Source: SAR86 cluster bacterium
GTDB taxonomy: Bacteria; Pseudomonadota; Gammaproteobacteria; Magnimaribacterales; D2472
Assembly (NCBI GenBank): GCA_004212975.1
Contig: SHBF01000007.1
Location: forward strand, 1-37,908
Reading direction: 5' to 3'
Length of the DNA stretch: 37,908 nt
The translations under genes were made by a program, and so were the position numbers. Below are positions 26,749 through 34,150 of this stretch, piece by piece. Every line of letters begins with the position of its first letter. Position 1 is the stretch's first letter. The notes beneath the pieces are model-generated. The model saw only the letters and a list, made by a program, of their open reading frames with translations, was not told where the DNA came from and made no database searches.

Positions 26749-26777
26749 TTGATATGTCGGCTTCTGTTCTATAAAAT
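26749..26777 (+). promoter_or_regulatory. Promoter of the L28 gene
   Basis: TTGATA (26749-26754) and TAAAAT (26772-26777) with a 17-base spacer make the best sigma-70 match in the window. The -10 ends nine bases before the ATG at 26787, so the leader would be about three bases. Confidence 0.65.
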
Positions 26778-26786
26778 CGCGTTTCT

Positions 26787-27023
26787 ATGAGTAAAAAATG
26801 CCAAGTAACAGGAAAGATTCCTCAGACAGGAAATAACGTTTCTCACGCTAATAATAGAACTAAAAGAAAGTTCTTTCCTAATCTACATTCGCATAAATTT
26901 TGGGTTGAATCTGAAAATAGATTTGTAAATCTAAAAGTATCTGCCAAAGGTATGCGAATTATCGATAAAAAAGGTATAAGCCAAGTTCTTAAAGAAATAA
27001 GAGCCCGCGGCGAAAAAGTCTAA
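26787..27023 (+). CDS. rpmB: Large ribosomal subunit protein bL28
   Basis: A 78-residue basic ribosomal protein. It begins [21 protein letters not shown] and continues with the [18 protein letters not shown] block, both diagnostic of L28, with full family length. The usual partner rpmG (L33) does not follow: the next gene is convergent and begins seven bases after the stop. L33 must be elsewhere or absent. The mRNA is predicted to be almost leaderless. Confidence 0.97.
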   Translation: MSKKCQVTGKIPQTGNNVSHANNRTKRKFFPNLHSHKFWVESENRFVNLKVSAKGMRIIDKKGISQVLKEIRARGEKV

Positions 27024-27030
27024 TTAGATA

Positions 27031-28029
27031 TCATTTATATCCAACTTCTTGAGCTAATAAAACAGCTTGTTTCTGCAAAGAACCTAATTTACTGACATTA
27101 ATATTATCTTCATTGAAATCTCCCCATTCCTGAATAGACTCATGCACTTTAGCTCCAATCAATACTGGGTATTCTTTATTTGCTGAAGCATAAAAATTTT
27201 GGGCTCTATCAGATGAAAGATACTCTAAAAGAGAAATAGCGTTTTCCTTGTTTTTTGAAGTTTTAACAATCCCGGCTCCAGATATATTTACATGCACTCC
27301 TCTGTCATTCTGATTTGCCCAAAATAGATTCAAATTATCGTATTGCGGATCATCCAACAGTCTTGCTAAATAATATGTATTCACAATAGTCATCCCACAT
27401 TGTCCACTTGATACAGCTTTCAAAGCATTTGTATCGTTTGAAAAAACTTCAGTTGCTAAGTTTGAAATCCAACCAGATACAACTTCTTTTGCTTGATCGA
27501 AACCATATTCATCAATCATGCTTGCTATAAGAGATCTGTTGTAGACTTTTTTTGACGTTCTTAAACATAGTTTTCCCTTCCACTTAGGGTCAGCTAAATC
27601 TTTATATGTAGAAAAATCATCTGATGCAAATTGATCACTTGAGAATACAATTGTTCTTGCTCTTTTTGAAAGGCCAAACCATTTATTTTCAGGATCTTTA
27701 AGATATGAAGGTACATTTCTCTCTAATATTTCTGAGTCAACTTTGAAGAAAATATCTCTTTCGGCTGCTTGCCATAAGACTCCTGCATCAACTGTCATAA
27801 AAATATCTGCCATTGAATCATTGCCTTCAATATCAATTCTTTCCATAAGCTCTTGAGCATTTCCTGATAATAAATTCACTTTGATGCCTGTATCATCATA
27901 GAAGTCCTCAATGATTGGTTCTAATAGTTGTGGTTGTCTAGATGTGTAAATTGTAAGTTCTTCTATTTCATTTTCATTTGCGCATGAAATTAGTAAAAGC
28001 ACAGAAAGTAATATCGAAATTTTCTTCAT
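27031..28029 (-). CDS. Iron(III) ABC transporter substrate-binding lipoprotein (FbpA/FutA-like)
   Basis: A 332-residue type II periplasmic binding protein with lipobox LISC (Cys16). The start of the mature protein (ELTIYTSRQPQLLEPIIEDF), the SGNAQELMERI region and the NTYYLARLL segment, whose paired tyrosines are the ferric ligands in FbpA, fit the iron-binding subgroup. The open frame extends to 28101, but the ATG at 28029 is chosen because GAGG lies six bases upstream and a signal peptide follows at once. The permease and ATPase genes are not adjacent. It lies 46 bases downstream of the ubiquinone hydroxylase and may share its transcript. Confidence 0.88.
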   Translation of the reverse strand: MKKISILLSVLLLISCANENEIEELTIYTSRQPQLLEPIIEDFYDDTGIKVNLLSGNAQELMERIDIEGNDSMADIFMTVDAGVLWQAAERDIFFKVDSEILERNVPSYLKDPENKWFGLSKRARTIVFSSDQFASDDFSTYKDLADPKWKGKLCLRTSKKVYNRSLIASMIDEYGFDQAKEVVSGWISNLATEVFSNDTNALKAVSSGQCGMTIVNTYYLARLLDDPQYDNLNLFWANQNDRGVHVNISGAGIVKTSKNKENAISLLEYLSSDRAQNFYASANKEYPVLIGAKVHESIQEWGDFNEDNINVSKLGSLQKQAVLLAQEVGYK

Positions 28030-28075
28030 TTTATGCCTCATTTGATTTGAGTTACTTTTAGGTGTGCTAAATAAA

Positions 28076-29233
28076 TTATAGCTTATTCTTTCCAGCAGCA
28101 TGATTAATAAAAAACTTTTTTAAAAACTGTGCTTTATTTACTCCAGACAGTCCAAAATTTCTAAGTAGCTTTATATATAAATTTTTTGAACCAAAAAGAT
28201 TTACAAAAAAATCCATAGATTTCAGCATAAGTAGATTCATATTTTTTCTTCTAATTTCATATCTTTTAAGCGTTAAAGCTTGATCAATATGCATAGATTT
28301 TTCATATGAACTTATTATTTCTTCACATAGAGCGTCTGCATCTGCAAATCCTAAATTTATACCTTGCCCTGCTAACGGGTGTATGGAATGAGCTGCATCA
28401 CCAACAAGAACAACATGCCCTGAAATATAGTTTTCAAAATGATGACTAAAAAGCTTAAAGGTTAATATTGATGAATTAATATCAATTTTTGTTGAGAGCT
28501 TTTGTTCAAAATAAGAAATGTTGTTTTTAACATAATCTTTAATTTCAATATCACGAAGATTTTCATTATCCACAGACCAAACAATAGTATGTGTGGATTT
28601 ATCATCATTTTCAGGCAAAGGCATAATGGCAAAAATTCCTTTATCTGAGAATATTTGATGAGCTAAATATTCATCTTTAATTTCACAACTTGCTGTAAAT
28701 GTGATCGCTGTTTGATTATAGCTAGATTTTTTCTCATTTAATTTTGCTATCTTGGCTACATTTGAATTTCTTCCATCACAGCCTGCAATAAACTTTGTTT
28801 TAATTTTTTCTTGATTTGATAGTTTTAATTCTGAACAATTGTTTTCATTATCTTGAAAGATCTCCTCGATTTGATTTTCAAAAAAAACTTGGTGGTCTCT
28901 GTGGTCTTGCAGCTTTTCTTGAAGGTCATTAAAAAAAACTACATAAGATAGATTTTCTTCATTTATTTCTTTTGAAGAGAAATGAATACTTCCAGATCCA
29001 TCACCATCAAATACACTTATTTCTTTTATTGGAGCGAAAGGAACTTTTATGCCTAAATCATCTAAAAGTTTTTTCGAAAATGAATTAAGAGTTAATGTTC
29101 TTATGTTTTCGTTAATAACATTTTGACTTTTTGACCTCTCAATTATTAACGATTCTATGTTATTTTTACTGAGTCTAGATGAAATATAGTTTCCGATTAT
29201 TCCACCACCAGATATTGTAACTACCGGATTCAC
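28076..29233 (-). CDS. ubiH: Ubiquinone biosynthesis flavin hydroxylase (UbiH/UbiI/VisC/Coq6 family)
   Basis: An FAD-dependent aromatic-ring hydroxylase of 385 residues acting on a ubiquinone precursor. The dinucleotide-binding start is SGGGIIGNYISSRL (8-21), the DG motif is GCDGRNSNVA (151-160), and the second FAD motif is VGDAAHSIHPLAGQGINLGF (277-296), which is the family hallmark. Most gammaproteobacteria have pepP-ubiH-ubiI; only one hydroxylase is here, so it may carry a broader range of ring positions, or paralogues lie elsewhere. Assignment to UbiH rather than UbiI or UbiF is by position after pepP. It starts with GTG, four... that is, after a short gap behind the pepP stop. Confidence 0.88.
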   Translation of the reverse strand: MNPVVTISGGGIIGNYISSRLSKNNIESLIIERSKSQNVINENIRTLTLNSFSKKLLDDLGIKVPFAPIKEISVFDGDGSGSIHFSSKEINEENLSYVVFFNDLQEKLQDHRDHQVFFENQIEEIFQDNENNCSELKLSNQEKIKTKFIAGCDGRNSNVAKIAKLNEKKSSYNQTAITFTASCEIKDEYLAHQIFSDKGIFAIMPLPENDDKSTHTIVWSVDNENLRDIEIKDYVKNNISYFEQKLSTKIDINSSILTFKLFSHHFENYISGHVVLVGDAAHSIHPLAGQGINLGFADADALCEEIISSYEKSMHIDQALTLKRYEIRRKNMNLLMLKSMDFFVNLFGSKNLYIKLLRNFGLSGVNKAQFLKKFFINHAAGKNKL

Positions 29234-29237
29234 AGTA

Positions 29238-30533
29238 TTAAGACATTAATGATTCAATCTCAGCAGGATCAGATGGAACTTTCTTGGTTAGGTTTTCATT
29301 TCCATCTTTTGTTACCAAAATATCATCTTCTATTCTTATTCCAATACCTTTCCATTTGTCATCTACATCCATTGAACGACTAATATAAATGCCAGGTTCG
29401 ATAGTAGTTATCATGCCTGGTTTAAACTTCATAAAGTCATCTCCTTCCATATAATCTCCAGCATCATGGACATCAAGGCCTAGCCAGTGACCTATTTTAT
29501 GCATATAGAAGTCCTTAAAAGCCCCTTTTTTATGCAGGTCTTCAGGATCACCATGCAATAAACCAAGCTCCACTAAACCGTTTGTAATTATTTTTTCAGA
29601 AATTTGTTGGGGCTCCATAATATTATTGCCTTCTTTCACCTTATCAATTGCAGCATTCATTGCATCATGAACTATTTTGTATATCTCAAGTTGTTCCTTT
29701 GAAAATTTTCCGCTAATTGGGTAAGTTCTTGTAATATCAGAAGCATACATCTCATATTCACAACCAGCATCAACTAAAAGAAGTTCATTTTTATTAAGTT
29801 TCTTGTTGTTTTCAATATAATGAAGAACACAGGCATTTTCACCACCAGCAACAATTGGAGTATAGGCTGGGAATCTTCCACCTCTTTTTGAAAATTCGTA
29901 AACATACAAGCTTTCAATGCTTTGTTCAGACTCTGCATTTTTTACATTTTTCATTGCCTCAATATGAGCTTCTGCTGAAATATCACAGGCTTTCTTAATA
30001 AGACTAATTTCGTGATCATCTTTTATTAATCGAGCATTCCCTATCGTGGACGACGCATCCAAAATATTAATAGATTTACTGTGTCTATCTTTAGAGCTTG
30101 CTTCAGTAGTCCAATCTATTACTTTTTGATCAAAGCCATTTTTTTTGCCAATAGGATATAAAACTTGATCACATCCAAAAAGAATTTCAGGCATCATATT
30201 ATCTATTTCAGAATTATCATATGCCTTATCAAATAAAAATTCTTTTACAGCTCCTATTGGGCCTGCCCTATGGCCATCCCAAATTTCTTTTAATTTATCT
30301 TTAGGAGGTACAAAAATTACAGAATTTATTCCATCATCGTTATTAATTATGGCCATCAAAGAATCAGGCTCACAAAATCCGGATAAATAATAAAAATTAC
30401 TATCCTGTCTGAACGCATATGCTGAATCAGCATTTCTATACTGAGTATTGGCACCGGGAATCAATAAAACCGAATTCTTAGGTAGTGTTTCTGATAGATT
30501 GATTCTTCTGCTTTTGTAAATTGCATTATCCAT
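29238..30533 (-). CDS. pepP: Xaa-Pro aminopeptidase
   Basis: Removes an N-terminal residue that precedes proline. It is an M24 pita-bread metallopeptidase of 431 residues with an N-terminal AMP_N domain (about 1-135). The di-manganese ligands are Asp255 (DAGCEYEMYASDITR), Asp266, His349 (HKIGHWLGLDVHD), Glu379 (TIEPGIYI) and Glu402 (GIRIEDD). It heads a unit with the ubiquinone hydroxylase, the standard gammaproteobacterial arrangement, although the UPF0149 (YgfB) gene usually found upstream of it is missing. Together with PutA it could feed peptide-derived proline to catabolism. Confidence 0.96.
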   Translation of the reverse strand: MDNAIYKSRRINLSETLPKNSVLLIPGANTQYRNADSAYAFRQDSNFYYLSGFCEPDSLMAIINNDDGINSVIFVPPKDKLKEIWDGHRAGPIGAVKEFLFDKAYDNSEIDNMMPEILFGCDQVLYPIGKKNGFDQKVIDWTTEASSKDRHSKSINILDASSTIGNARLIKDDHEISLIKKACDISAEAHIEAMKNVKNAESEQSIESLYVYEFSKRGGRFPAYTPIVAGGENACVLHYIENNKKLNKNELLLVDAGCEYEMYASDITRTYPISGKFSKEQLEIYKIVHDAMNAAIDKVKEGNNIMEPQQISEKIITNGLVELGLLHGDPEDLHKKGAFKDFYMHKIGHWLGLDVHDAGDYMEGDDFMKFKPGMITTIEPGIYISRSMDVDDKWKGIGIRIEDDILVTKDGNENLTKKVPSDPAEIESLMS

Positions 30534-30539
30534 GTGTGT

Positions 30540-30567
30540 ATTTTACTTATTTAAAGTAACTTTCCAA
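30540..30567 (-). promoter_or_regulatory. pepP promoter, predicted leaderless
   Basis: On the minus strand TTGGAA (30567-30562) and TAAAAT (30545-30540) have a 16-base spacer. ACACAC then separates the -10 from ATG. The 15 bases from -10 to ATG differ by one base from those before the glutathione peroxidase gene. Confidence 0.55.
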
Positions 30568-30589
30568 TTCATTAAAGTAGAATTAAACT
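30561..30589 (+). promoter_or_regulatory. Promoter of the coiled-coil/zapA unit
   Basis: TTTCCA (30561-30566) and TAAACT (30584-30589) with a 17-base spacer; the -10 ends six bases before the ATG at 30596. The -35 overlaps the -35 of divergent pepP. A TATAAA at 30589-30594 is too close to the ATG to serve as its -10. Confidence 0.35.
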
Positions 30590-30595
30590 ATAAAA

Positions 30596-30790
30596 ATGCC
30601 TAAAAACAATGAGTTAAGTTCAAAAGATTTAGAAAAGAGGATTGATCTTTTAATTAAAAGGTTTGAAGAGCAAAAAGGAATTATTGATTCATACGTAAAA
30701 AGAGAAAGGGAATGGAAAAAAGATAAAGTTCTTCACAGAAAAGAAATATCTCGTTTGGAAAGAGATTTAAAGAAGGCCACTAATGAGTAA
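30596..30790 (+). CDS. ZapB-like small coiled-coil protein (TIGR02449-type)
   Basis: A 64-residue, highly charged protein predicted to be one continuous coiled coil (about residues 7-60), with heptad leucines and isoleucines (LEKRIDLLIKRFEEQKGII). In other gammaproteobacteria a coiled-coil protein of this size (TIGR02449) lies immediately upstream of zapA and is compared with ZapB; the position here is the same. It probably contributes to the division ring together with ZapA, which is inference from context. It overlaps zapA by eight bases. Confidence 0.82.
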   Translation: MPKNNELSSKDLEKRIDLLIKRFEEQKGIIDSYVKREREWKKDKVLHRKEISRLERDLKKATNE

Positions 30791-31049
30791 AGTTGAAACC
30801 GTAGCTCTAAGAATATTTGGAAGAGATTTAACCATCGCATGTCCACCTAAAGAAAAAGATAATTTAATAAAAGCGGCTGCCTTATTAAATGAGGAGTTAG
30901 ATAATATAAGTGACAAAAATAACGCTCTGATAATTGCAGGATTAACTCTTTCTAATAAGCTCCTAAATGATGATTCTAAATCTACTAAAAAAGAAAGTGT
31001 TGATTACTCTAAACTTATTAAAAAAATAGAGAAAGTACTTCAAAAATAA
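30783..31049 (+). CDS. zapA: Cell division protein ZapA
   Basis: Binds and cross-links FtsZ filaments at midcell. The N-terminal VALRIFGRDLTIACPPKEKD matches the conserved ZapA segment VxIxGrxyxxxcpxxe, followed by a helix with LLNEELDNISDKNNALIIAGL and a short coiled-coil end. At 88 residues it is a little shorter than E. coli ZapA (109), losing part of the C-terminal coiled coil. AGAAGG (30771-30776), six bases before the ATG, is a proper Shine-Dalgarno sequence within the preceding gene. The 6S RNA follows about 40 bases later, the standard order. Confidence 0.93.
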   Translation: MSKVETVALRIFGRDLTIACPPKEKDNLIKAAALLNEELDNISDKNNALIIAGLTLSNKLLNDDSKSTKKESVDYSKLIKKIEKVLQK

Positions 31050-31052
31050 TCT

Positions 31053-31080
31053 TTAACTTAAATCCCATCTAAACTATACT
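31053..31080 (+). promoter_or_regulatory. Promoter of the 6S RNA
   Basis: TTAACT (31053-31058) and TATACT (31075-31080), spacer 16 bases, placed directly after zapA. Transcription is expected to start near 31087, matching the start of the conserved RNA. Confidence 0.5.
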
Positions 31081-31086
31081 CTTATA

Positions 31087-31266
31087 ACATTCTGGTTCAT
31101 TAGCCAATGTGTTAATAAATTTGAACCGATACTATTAAATAGGTGATTTTCCACTGTCATTGTTGAGCATTACCATTAAGGGAAGCCTGATTTGACAAGA
31201 TGTTCACCACCTGAACTTTCGGTTCAGGTATAGCACATAGCGGTGATCTGGTTTGCTAGCCTCTGC
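31087..31266 (+). ncRNA. ssrS: 6S RNA
   Basis: The roughly 180-base interval between zapA and fau matches E. coli 6S RNA in blocks. GAACCGATACTATT corresponds to GAGCCGAUAUUU, a TTGTTGAGCAT block to GGUUGGUGAGCAU, and GGAAGCCTGA with ATGTTCACCACCTGAAC, the TTCGGTTCAGG hairpin and ATAGCGGTGATC to the 3' half. The GAAC/GTTC-type apical hairpin (CCTGAAC-TTTC-GGTTCAGG) is perfect, and ATGTG near the 5' end can pair with CACAT near the 3' end. 6S RNA mimics an open promoter and sequesters the housekeeping RNA polymerase in stationary phase. Ends are approximate. The zapA-6S-fau order is conserved in gammaproteobacteria. Confidence 0.92.
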
Positions 31267-31273
31267 AATTATT

Positions 31274-31843
31274 ATGGTGAAAAATAAAATTAGAAAATCA
31301 CTACTTAAGCAGGGGCAACTTTTTTGTCAGAATGATATCGAAGAGTTAAATTCTCAGATTCAAAAAAATGTATTTAAAGAAATAGATATCGAATCTTCTA
31401 AGAATACCCTTCTCTATTTTCAATATAAAAACGAAATACCTACAAATCTAATAATCGATGAGTTATTAAAATACTCCAATAATATATATATGCCTCGAAT
31501 AGTTTCTGAAAATGAATTGAAGTTCAATTTATTCAAAGAGGGTGAGACCTTAAAAAAAAATAAATATGGTATAGATGAACTAATGAATGAAGACTATATT
31601 AATCCTATAGTTCTTAACACTATGTTCATACCTTTTGTTGGAATAGATAAGAATGGGCATAGGCTAGGATATGGTGGTGGTTTTTTTGATAAAACACTTG
31701 AACAATTAAAGTCTCAAAAAGGCAGGCCACTTTTTGTTGGACTGGGATATGACTATCAAATCTTAGAAGAACGTTTTGGCGAGAGTCATGATATTAAATA
31801 TGATCTAGTTATTACAGAATCGCGTGTACTTTCATATGACTGA
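31274..31843 (+). CDS. fau: 5-formyltetrahydrofolate cyclo-ligase
   Basis: Converts 5-formyl-THF to 5,10-methenyl-THF using ATP, returning the storage form to one-carbon metabolism. The 189-residue protein has the basic N-terminal ATP-contact helix (KNKIRKSLLKQG), YMPRIV, and the diagnostic FIPFVGIDKNGHRLGYGGGFFD block (the GYGGGFFD part at 132-139). An in-frame TTG at 31253 lies inside the 6S RNA, so the ATG at 31274 is chosen. It starts only about eight bases after the 6S RNA and lacks a Shine-Dalgarno sequence, so it is probably read from the 6S promoter, as for E. coli ygfA. Confidence 0.93.
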   Translation: MVKNKIRKSLLKQGQLFCQNDIEELNSQIQKNVFKEIDIESSKNTLLYFQYKNEIPTNLIIDELLKYSNNIYMPRIVSENELKFNLFKEGETLKKNKYGIDELMNEDYINPIVLNTMFIPFVGIDKNGHRLGYGGGFFDKTLEQLKSQKGRPLFVGLGYDYQILEERFGESHDIKYDLVITESRVLSYD

Positions 31844-31865
31844 GCTATAAAATGTCCGCCGAAAC

Positions 31866-34148
31866 ATGAGAACAATCGCTAAATATATTCTAATTTTCTG
31901 GATTCCACTTATATCTGGTAAGACAATTATTCTTGATGGGAATTTAGATGAACCAGAGTGGGAAAGTGCATTCGTAATAGATGAGTATTATGAAGTTGTC
32001 CCTTTTACTCTCAATCCAGCAAAAGTAAAAACAACTGCAAAAATATTTTCAAATGAAGAGGGAATATATGTGGGTTTTATCAATTATCAAGAAAATTCTT
32101 CAATGATTTCAAATAAATCTTTACGAGATGAATGGAATGCGAATGCTGAACAAAACGGTGTTGGTATTGATTTTGACAGTGATGGAGCAAAAGCTTATAT
32201 GTTCATTGTTACCCTAGCAAATATTCAAAGAGATGGCATTAGACCTTTGGGTGGTTTTCCCAAATTTGATTGGGATGGGGATTGGGAAGCACAAACAAAA
32301 AAAAATGATGGTTTCTGGGTCTCAGAATTTTTAATACCTTGGAATGTTGTTCTGATGAAGCCTGAGACAAATAATAAAAGAAAAATTAATGTTACAACTT
32401 ATAGGTATCTAGCAAAAGAAAAGTTATGGCTAAATGATACAAAGACAAGTGGGTTTAGAACAAATTTTCTTTCAAATCTAAGAACAATAGAGGTAAACAA
32501 TTTTTCTAAAAGAAAGATCAATTTTTTTCCATTTATTGCAAAAACTCATAACTCAGTCACAAGCTTTAACGAAGATAAGATTGGAGCAGAAATATTTTTA
32601 AATACTGGCACAGGGAAACAAATTAATCTTACAATCAATCCAGACTTTGGTCAGGCAGAGAGTGACGAAGTTATTGTTAATTTTTCTGCACAAGAAACTT
32701 TCTATTCTGAAAAACGCGCTTTTTTTAATGAAAATCAATCTTTGTTTGATTTAAATCATTACGATAGATATAGAATTATTAATACTAGAAGAATTGGTGC
32801 AAGAAGTAGCTATTTGTGTTCATCATCATTAAATGAAGATGACTGCGTTGATTCAAGAAAAAATTACACCGATATTGACTACGCTCTTAGATATACTCAA
32901 AAAAATAATAATACAGATTTTGGAGTTTTTGTTGCTAAAGAGTCGGATGAAAGATATACAAAAGGAAAAGATTTTTACGCTATAAGATCAAAAAAGAAAA
33001 TAGATAACAGAACAATTGGTTACTTTTTAACACATGTTGAAAATAATTTTCTAAATGAAAGTGCTACAGTTAATGTAATAGATTTTGCGAATGTAAAATC
33101 TAACAAGCTAACTACCTATAACGATTTAATTTCATCTGAAAGAGAGGGTGAGTCTGGATTTGGCTTTAGATCACAATTTAATTATAAGCCAACACAGTTA
33201 TCGAGTAGATCAGGTAGTCTACTCTATTTTGATGATAGTCTAATGTTAAACGATTTTGGTTATCTCAGAAAAAATGATTGGTTTCACATAGGTCTAGGAT
33301 CTAATATCACATTAATTGACTTTAAAAAGCGTAAAGAAATTAAGGAGCTGGAACTAGGAATAGATTTTAATTACGACTCAGATACTTCAGGAAATTCAAA
33401 TCCATTTACTATTGGGCAAAAGAATGAATTTACTTTCCTAAATGCCTCAAAATTTCAGTTTACATGGGATTTAAAAACTTCTGGAAAAGATACAACTATT
33501 ACAAGAAAGAATATTGATTTTCCTTATGTAAAAAATACTGGAAGTTTCAGCTTTAACTTAGATTATGAATCACCGAGTTTTGGAATCTGGGAGTATGATT
33601 GGAGGATCGGATATGAGGATGCCGATAAATATGAGTCATTTGATTCCAACGGATATAAAAGAAGGTATGCAAAGATAGGTGGATCTTTTTATCCAGTGGA
33701 TGATTTTAAAGTAGGATTTTCAACGAGAATAAGAAACGAGAAAGAGTGGTTAAATTGGATAGAAAACAATGATCTTGCTGTTTATGATTTATCTCAAAAA
33801 ATTATTTCTATTAATATGAATTGGTATAGGGGTTCAAAGCATGAGATAAGACTAAAGAGTCAATTTGTAGCGTTACAAGCAAAAAATCCAAGAAGTTTAA
33901 TTGTTGATCAGAATGGTTACCTTAAAAACAATAATAAAGAAGTTAGTCCATTTTCTGAAGGAATTACATCATTCCAAGTAAGATATAAGTATGAGATTGC
34001 TCCTCTATCCTACATATATCTGGTATATACAAAAGGAGGAAGTGTCTTTGAAGATAATATAACTAGAGAGACTTCTAAAATCTTTAAAGATCCTTGGAAA
34101 GATCCAGACAATGAAATATTTTCTATTAAATTTAGGCTTAAATATTAA
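31866..34148 (+). CDS. DUF5916 outer-membrane protein with CBM9-like N-terminal domain
   Basis: A 760-residue exported protein. Residues 1-18 are a signal peptide; about 20-195 form a CBM9-like sandwich (IILDGNLDEPEWESA, YVGFINYQ, DWDGDWEAQT, FWVSEFLIPW). Then comes the DUF5916 signature INPDFGQAESDEVIVNFSA and ETFYSEKRAFF (about 255-290), followed by some 470 residues of alternating strands with many aromatics and a C-terminal Tyr, as expected of a beta-barrel inserted by the BAM machinery. The function of DUF5916 proteins is unknown; they are common in marine heterotrophs. A -10-like TAAAAT (31848-31853) lies 12 bases before the ATG. Confidence 0.86.
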   Translation: MRTIAKYILIFWIPLISGKTIILDGNLDEPEWESAFVIDEYYEVVPFTLNPAKVKTTAKIFSNEEGIYVGFINYQENSSMISNKSLRDEWNANAEQNGVGIDFDSDGAKAYMFIVTLANIQRDGIRPLGGFPKFDWDGDWEAQTKKNDGFWVSEFLIPWNVVLMKPETNNKRKINVTTYRYLAKEKLWLNDTKTSGFRTNFLSNLRTIEVNNFSKRKINFFPFIAKTHNSVTSFNEDKIGAEIFLNTGTGKQINLTINPDFGQAESDEVIVNFSAQETFYSEKRAFFNENQSLFDLNHYDRYRIINTRRIGARSSYLCSSSLNEDDCVDSRKNYTDIDYALRYTQKNNNTDFGVFVAKESDERYTKGKDFYAIRSKKKIDNRTIGYFLTHVENNFLNESATVNVIDFANVKSNKLTTYNDLISSEREGESGFGFRSQFNYKPTQLSSRSGSLLYFDDSLMLNDFGYLRKNDWFHIGLGSNITLIDFKKRKEIKELELGIDFNYDSDTSGNSNPFTIGQKNEFTFLNASKFQFTWDLKTSGKDTTITRKNIDFPYVKNTGSFSFNLDYESPSFGIWEYDWRIGYEDADKYESFDSNGYKRRYAKIGGSFYPVDDFKVGFSTRIRNEKEWLNWIENNDLAVYDLSQKIISINMNWYRGSKHEIRLKSQFVALQAKNPRSLIVDQNGYLKNNNKEVSPFSEGITSFQVRYKYEIAPLSYIYLVYTKGGSVFEDNITRETSKIFKDPWKDPDNEIFSIKFRLKY

Positions 34149-34150
34149 AC

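Noticed and set aside
28030-28101. N-terminal extension of the iron-binding protein
   Set aside because: It would bury the signal peptide and lipobox behind 24 residues and overlap the ubiquinone hydroxylase; a Shine-Dalgarno GAGG sits just before the ATG at 28029.
31253-31273. TTG start for fau within the 6S RNA
   Set aside because: The seven extra residues are encoded by the 6S 3' stem; the family start fits the ATG at 31274.
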